Assembly: GCA_001803875.1 (NCBI GenBank)
Contig: MHEO01000026.1
Coordinates: forward strand, 3,316 to 11,560
Direction of reading: 5' to 3'
Source of the DNA: Nitrospirae bacterium RIFCSPHIGHO2_01_FULL_66_17
Lineage (GTDB): Bacteria > Nitrospirota > Nitrospiria > 2-01-FULL-66-17
Length of the DNA: 8,245 nucleotides
Shown here: positions 5,619 through 8,245 of the stretch, piece by piece
Numbering within the stretch: the first letter of the stretch is position 1
Layout of the letters: the number at the start of each line of letters is the position of its first letter
Program-made: the position numbers and the translations under genes
The notes under the pieces: generated by a model
The model's input: only the letters and a program-made list of their open reading frames with translations
The model's database searches: none
What the model was told of the DNA's origin: nothing

Positions 5619-6464
5619 ATGGATGTCGAGATCGCCCAGCACTCGGGCTTCTGTTACGGGGTGAAGGAAGCCATCAAGCTCGCGACGGAGACGGCCGAGG
5701 CCTCCGACCGTCGGACGGTGACGTTCGGCCCCCTCATTCATAACCCGCAGGAGATCGAGCGCCTCGGCCGCGAGTACGGCATCGAACGGGTGGATGCGCT
5801 CGATGGGTTGACCGACGCGAACGTCGTGATCCGCGCGCACGGCGTACCCCCGGAAGAGTTCGAGCGGGCGGCCGTCCAGAACCTCGCGGTGGTGGACGCC
5901 ACCTGCCGGTTCGTGACCGACGTGCAGAACGCGGCGATCGACTTTTGCCGGAAGGGGTATCCGCTGTACATCGTCGGCGAACCGAAGCACCCGGAGATCG
6001 TCGGCATCCTCGGACACGCCCGGCGCGAGCGGCCCGACGCGGAGATCCACGTCGTGGAGACCGTCGACGAATTGATCGCGGCCAACCCGGCGCGCGCCGC
6101 GGTCGTGTTTCAGACCACGCACGAGTACGCGAAGTACCGGCGGTTGGAACGCCACATCCGGGAACAGCGGCTGCCGTGGAAGATCAAGAACACGATCTGC
6201 GGCGCGACCAAGAGCAACCAGTACGCGGCCGATGAATTGGCCCGCCGGGTGGATGTGATGATCGTGATCGGCGGGAAAAACAGCGGGAACACCCGACGTC
6301 TCGTGGAGCTGTGCGCCATGCACGCGCGATCCCACCACGTCGAGACCGTCGCGGAACTGGACCGGGGCTGGTTTGAGGGCGCGACCAAGGTCGGCGTGAC
6401 GGCCGGCGCATCGACCCCGCAGTGGGTCGTCGACGACGTCGTCACCGCAATCGAATCACTGTAG
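5619..6464 (+). CDS. ispH: 4-hydroxy-3-methylbut-2-enyl diphosphate reductase IspH (LytB)
   Basis: IspH catalyses the last MEP-pathway step, reducing HMBPP to IPP and DMAPP with a [4Fe-4S] cluster. The start ATG at 5619 follows GTGGAG (5605-5610); an in-frame ATG-less extension to 5583 is ruled out because it would overlap the promoter start site and precede the conserved N-terminus. In the 281-residue product the three cluster cysteines are Cys12 (HSGFCYGV), Cys96 (VVDATCRFV) and Cys194 (NTICGATK). Substrate-site residues are present: His41 (LIHN), His74 (RAHGV), His124 and Glu126 (EPKHPEI), Thr167 (QTTHE), Asn221/Ser222 (NSGNT) and Ser265 (AGAST). Cys12, Cys96, His41, His74, His124, Glu126 and Thr167 carry the same numbers as in E. 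coli. It is shorter than the E. coli enzyme (316) by lack of a C-terminal tail, as in many bacteria. All key residues look intact. Confidence 0.97.
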   Translation: MDVEIAQHSGFCYGVKEAIKLATETAEASDRRTVTFGPLIHNPQEIERLGREYGIERVDALDGLTDANVVIRAHGVPPEEFERAAVQNLAVVDATCRFVTDVQNAAIDFCRKGYPLYIVGEPKHPEIVGILGHARRERPDAEIHVVETVDELIAANPARAAVVFQTTHEYAKYRRLERHIREQRLPWKIKNTICGATKSNQYAADELARRVDVMIVIGGKNSGNTRRLVELCAMHARSHHVETVAELDRGWFEGATKVGVTAGASTPQWVVDDVVTAIESL

Positions 6465-6488
6465 GAGCCTGTCCATGAAGGGCCATCT

Positions 6489-6519
6489 CGGGAAGCAGCA
6501 TTCGTCCGTCACGCTAGAG
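6489..6519 (+). repeat. 31-bp exact direct repeat, unit A
   Basis: The unit starts CGGGAAGCAGCATTCG and ends CACGCTAGAG. It is identical over 31 bases to 6571-6601, 82 bases downstream start to start. It is absent from copy 1 of the enclosing element, where AACGCAG and CAGATGGCC are adjacent, so it looks like an insertion. Confidence 0.85.
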
Positions 6520-6570
6520 CTGCGTTGTCGCTTCGGAATCCCTCCTCACGTACGACCCAGTACGCTCCGG

Positions 6571-6601
6571 CGGGAAGCAGCATTCGTCCGTCACGCTAGA
6601 G
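6571..6601 (+). repeat. 31-bp exact direct repeat, unit B
   Basis: Identical to 6489-6519. It lies next to the CGTAC hairpin core, beside the CTCCGG flank, and is likewise absent from copy 1 at 698-823. Between the two units lie 51 bases of the parent element. Confidence 0.85.
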
Positions 6602-6634
6602 GGGATTCCTCGCTCCGCCTTGCATCTGACGCAT

Positions 6635-6663
6635 TCCTGAACAGGCTCCGACGTCCCGATACT
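6635..6663 (+). promoter_or_regulatory. Very weak candidate promoter for the cytochrome gene
   Basis: TTCCTG (6635-6640) and GATACT (6658-6663) are 17 bases apart. If used, the -35 lies within the end of repeat copy 2, so the element would supply part of the promoter. The -35 match is poor; a second candidate -10, GATACA (6666-6671), lacks a partner. Confidence 0.2.
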
Positions 6664-6696
6664 CGGATACACTTCTAGTATTCACCCCCTCGCGTC

Positions 6697-7983
6697 ATGC
6701 GGCGGTTGACATCCAGGACGGCGCTGTTTGCGCTGGTCGCCGCCGGGGTCGTCGGCGCGCTCCTGCTGCTCGTCTCGATCCTCAAGTCCCCCGTGATCTT
6801 CGGCCTGCGCGACGACATCAAGCACGCGATCCCCCATCAGGCCGTGCCCGAGGGCGTGGCGAGCCTGAGCGCGGAAGCCTGCGGCGTCTGCCACCGCGAG
6901 ATCTACGACGAGTGGAAGACGTCGATTCACGCGCAGGCGTTCGACGATCCCCTCTTCCAGGCGTACTGGCGAAAGGACAAACACATTTGGGTCTGCCTGA
7001 ACTGCCATACCCCGTTGCAAAACCAGCAGCCCGAGGTGATCACCGACTTGCAGGGTGGGCGGATCAACCGTCCGGTAAGCCATCCCAATCCGGACTTTGA
7101 TCCATCCCTGCAGCGCGAAGGGATCACCTGCGCCGCCTGCCACGTCCGCGACGGCGTGATTCTGGGGCCGTTCGGCGACTCCGTCGCGCCGCACCCCACG
7201 CGCTACGATGCCCGATTTCGCAGCACGGAGATCTGTTACACCTGCCACGCCGTGCCGTCGGATCGCTTTCAGTTCTATAACGGCGGGCCGTGCGCCACAT
7301 TCATGGAGTTCGAGGCGGGGCCGTACAAGGCCAAGGGCTACATCTGCCAGACCTGCCACATGCCGGAGGTGGAGCGCCCCATCGCCGAGGGCGGGCCGGT
7401 GCGCAAGGGGCGGCGGCACCTCTGGCGCGGCGGCCACGATCCGGACCAGATCAAACGGGCGCTGACCGTGTCGCTCGCAGCCGACCGGCCGGTGCTGACC
7501 GGCGCGCGCCGGACGACCTGGACGCTCACGCTGACCAACAGCGGGGCGGGTCACATGCTTCCCACCGGCGATCCCGACCGGTATCTCCTGGCGGAGTTCG
7601 AGGTGGTGGACGCCCAGGGGCGGGTGCGCGCCGGCCAACGGATGACGCTCTCTCGCTCGATTCTCTGGTGGCCCGTGATCTACGAATACGCCGACACGCG
7701 CATTCCCCCGCTCGCGAGCCGCGATCTGGCCTTTTCGTACGCTGTCCCGATTCGGGATGAGGGGCTCACGTTGCATGTCCGCGTGTCGTACCACATTCTG
7801 ACCGAGCGGGCGTACGCGCGCTTGCAGCGCAAGTACGGATTGAGCGTGGAGGTGCCCCACGCCTTCACGTTGTACGAGGAACGTGTGCCCCTCCGCGAGG
7901 GCACGCCGCAACGGCAGGCGGCGGCCCGGCCGCCGCGGCCGCGGTGTGCGCCGTCCGGCGAGTGGACCGCATGGTGGGGATGA
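6697..7983 (+). CDS. Membrane-anchored five-haem cytochrome c, c554-like
   Basis: The 428-residue product begins MRRLTSR, followed by a hydrophobic stretch (about 8-29) that would act as a signal anchor, placing the haem domain in the periplasm. Five CxxCH haem sites lie at 62-66 (CGVCH), 100-104 (CLNCH), 145-149 (CAACH), 180-184 (CYTCH) and 217-221 (CQTCH). The run EACGVCHREIYDEWKTSIHA, with Trp and a distal His, is typical of the cytochrome c554 family. Further histidines (His43, 47, 78, 96, 129, 166, 241, 247) could be second axial ligands. Residues about 255-370 form a beta-rich domain with LTNSGAGHMLPTGDPDRYLL (279-298), seen in related multihaem proteins. The tail (400-428) is Pro/Arg-rich. 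It probably carries electrons or acts as an oxidoreductase; the substrate is unknown. No clear Shine-Dalgarno precedes the ATG. A YggX-like gene follows 16 bases on. Confidence 0.9.
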   Translation: MRRLTSRTALFALVAAGVVGALLLLVSILKSPVIFGLRDDIKHAIPHQAVPEGVASLSAEACGVCHREIYDEWKTSIHAQAFDDPLFQAYWRKDKHIWVCLNCHTPLQNQQPEVITDLQGGRINRPVSHPNPDFDPSLQREGITCAACHVRDGVILGPFGDSVAPHPTRYDARFRSTEICYTCHAVPSDRFQFYNGGPCATFMEFEAGPYKAKGYICQTCHMPEVERPIAEGGPVRKGRRHLWRGGHDPDQIKRALTVSLAADRPVLTGARRTTWTLTLTNSGAGHMLPTGDPDRYLLAEFEVVDAQGRVRAGQRMTLSRSILWWPVIYEYADTRIPPLASRDLAFSYAVPIRDEGLTLHVRVSYHILTERAYARLQRKYGLSVEVPHAFTLYEERVPLREGTPQRQAAARPPRPRCAPSGEWTAWWG

Positions 7984-7999
7984 CACGAGGGGAGGACGA

Positions 8000-8239
8000 A
8001 TGGGTCACGTGCAGTGCGTGCGGTGCGGGCAGCTCGCGGACGAGATCGCGGTGCCCGTCTGGGGCGGCAAGATCGGCGAGGAGGTCAAGGCCAGGATCTG
8101 CGGCGCATGCTGGGCGGCCTGGACCGACCAGCAGACGAAGGTCATCAACGAGTACCGCCTCAACCTGCGCGAGGCGGCGAGCCGGGAGATGCTGACCAGG
8201 GAGATGCGGAAGTTTTTGAGCCTGCCGGCGTCGTCGTAG
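8000..8239 (+). CDS. YggX / Fe(2+)-trafficking family protein with two CxxC pairs
   Basis: This 79-residue protein resembles YggX, a small cytosolic protein linked to iron handling and protection of Fe-S enzymes from oxidation. The YggX-like core is KIGEEVKARICGACWAAWTD (24-43) followed by QQTKVINEYRLNL (44-56) and REMLTREMRKFL (62-73); compare the W..W...Q...INE..LN pattern and the EM..FL ending of the family. Unlike E. coli YggX it has two CxxC pairs, Cys6-Cys9 (QCVRCGQ) and Cys34-Cys37 (ICGACW), which could bind zinc or iron. The start ATG at 8000 follows GGGGAGGA (about 8 bases away at its core). The reading frame extends upstream over the cytochrome 3' end, but the ribosome-binding site and homology fix this start. 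It is probably co-transcribed with the cytochrome gene. Confidence 0.83.
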   Translation: MGHVQCVRCGQLADEIAVPVWGGKIGEEVKARICGACWAAWTDQQTKVINEYRLNLREAASREMLTREMRKFLSLPASS

Positions 8240-8245
8240 GGCGGG

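Larger units (their letters stand above)
6465..6648 (-). repeat. MITE-like repeat, copy 2 (184 bp), inverted
   Basis: It starts on the base directly after the ispH stop codon with GAGCCTGT (6465-6472) and ends with ACAGGCTC (6641-6648). Read on the minus strand it follows copy 1: GAGCCTGTTCAGGAATGCG, CAGATGCAAGGCG, the CGTAC hairpin (plus 6549-6553 and 6560-6564, loop GACCCA), AACGCAG, GATGGCC, then CATGGACAGGCTC. It is 58 bases longer than copy 1, mainly because of two 31-bp direct repeats. It also has an inverted pair GGAATCCC (6535-6542) and GGGATTCC (6602-6609), able to form an outer stem. A short open frame across it (6475-6678) is not a credible gene. The remaining 48 bases before the cytochrome gene hold nothing clear. 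Confidence 0.75.

Noticed and set aside
6489..6601. Two identical 31-bp direct repeats as a possible CRISPR array
   Set aside because: There are only two units, the 51 bases between them are homologous to the interior of the repeat at 698-823 rather than a foreign spacer, and no cas genes are present.
6475..6678. 67-codon open frame just after ispH
   Set aside because: It lies almost entirely in repeat copy 2, spans both 31-bp units, and has no ribosome-binding site or protein family resemblance.
6682..7986. Long open frame on the minus strand opposite the cytochrome
   Set aside because: The plus strand encodes five CxxCH motifs and a signal anchor; the opposite frame has no recognisable domain and a composition typical of a GC-driven shadow.
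7883..7999. Longer N-terminus for the YggX-like protein
   Set aside because: The extension overlaps the cytochrome 3' end and is Arg-rich without similarity; GGGGAGGA directly precedes the ATG at 8000.

Overview
The window is a GC-rich, gene-dense bacterial segment. The visible LptD C-terminus points to a Gram-negative envelope with lipopolysaccharide, IspH points to the MEP isoprenoid route, and a membrane-anchored five-haem cytochrome c points to a respiratory lifestyle. The gene styles and the C/G-rich palindromic repeats recall Nitrospirota, NC10 and similar lineages. That placement is an impression from memory, not something the sequence proves.

Layout. Bases 1-669 (+) hold the 3' end of an lptD-type gene. 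It converges on a FIST-domain sensor gene on the minus strand (827-2005), with a stem-loop and a MITE-like repeat between them. The FIST gene is divergent from a TetR-family regulator (2156-2803, +). The shared intergenic region carries a promoter-like sequence on each strand and a 24-bp palindrome that is a probable TetR operator. The tetR stop overlaps the start of an SDR oxidoreductase (2800-3558), so the two are translationally coupled. A small zinc-ribbon protein (3658-3852) follows. Next come a four-segment membrane protein of unknown function (3991-4527) and, 12 bases on, a QorA-type NADPH:quinone oxidoreductase (4540-5517). ispH (5619-6464) has its own promoter. A second, longer copy of the MITE-like repeat starts on the base directly after the ispH stop codon and lies inverted relative to the first. 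The window closes with a five-haem cytochrome c (6697-7983) and, 16 bases later, a YggX/Fe(2+)-trafficking family protein carrying two CxxC pairs (8000-8239).

Working together. The TetR-SDR pair with a palindromic operator looks like an autoregulated redox or electrophile-response unit. The regulator has Cys102 and Lys171 exactly 69 residues apart, the same spacing as the Cys106/Lys175 pair reported for E. coli NemR, and a quinone reductase is encoded nearby. The cytochrome and the YggX-like gene form a plausible haem/iron pair. No phage, transposase, CRISPR array, rRNA or tRNA gene was seen. The most unusual DNA features are the two inverted MITE-like repeats placed at gene 3' ends, the 31-bp exact duplication inside the second copy, and a long hairpin repeat read in frame as the C-terminus of TetR.
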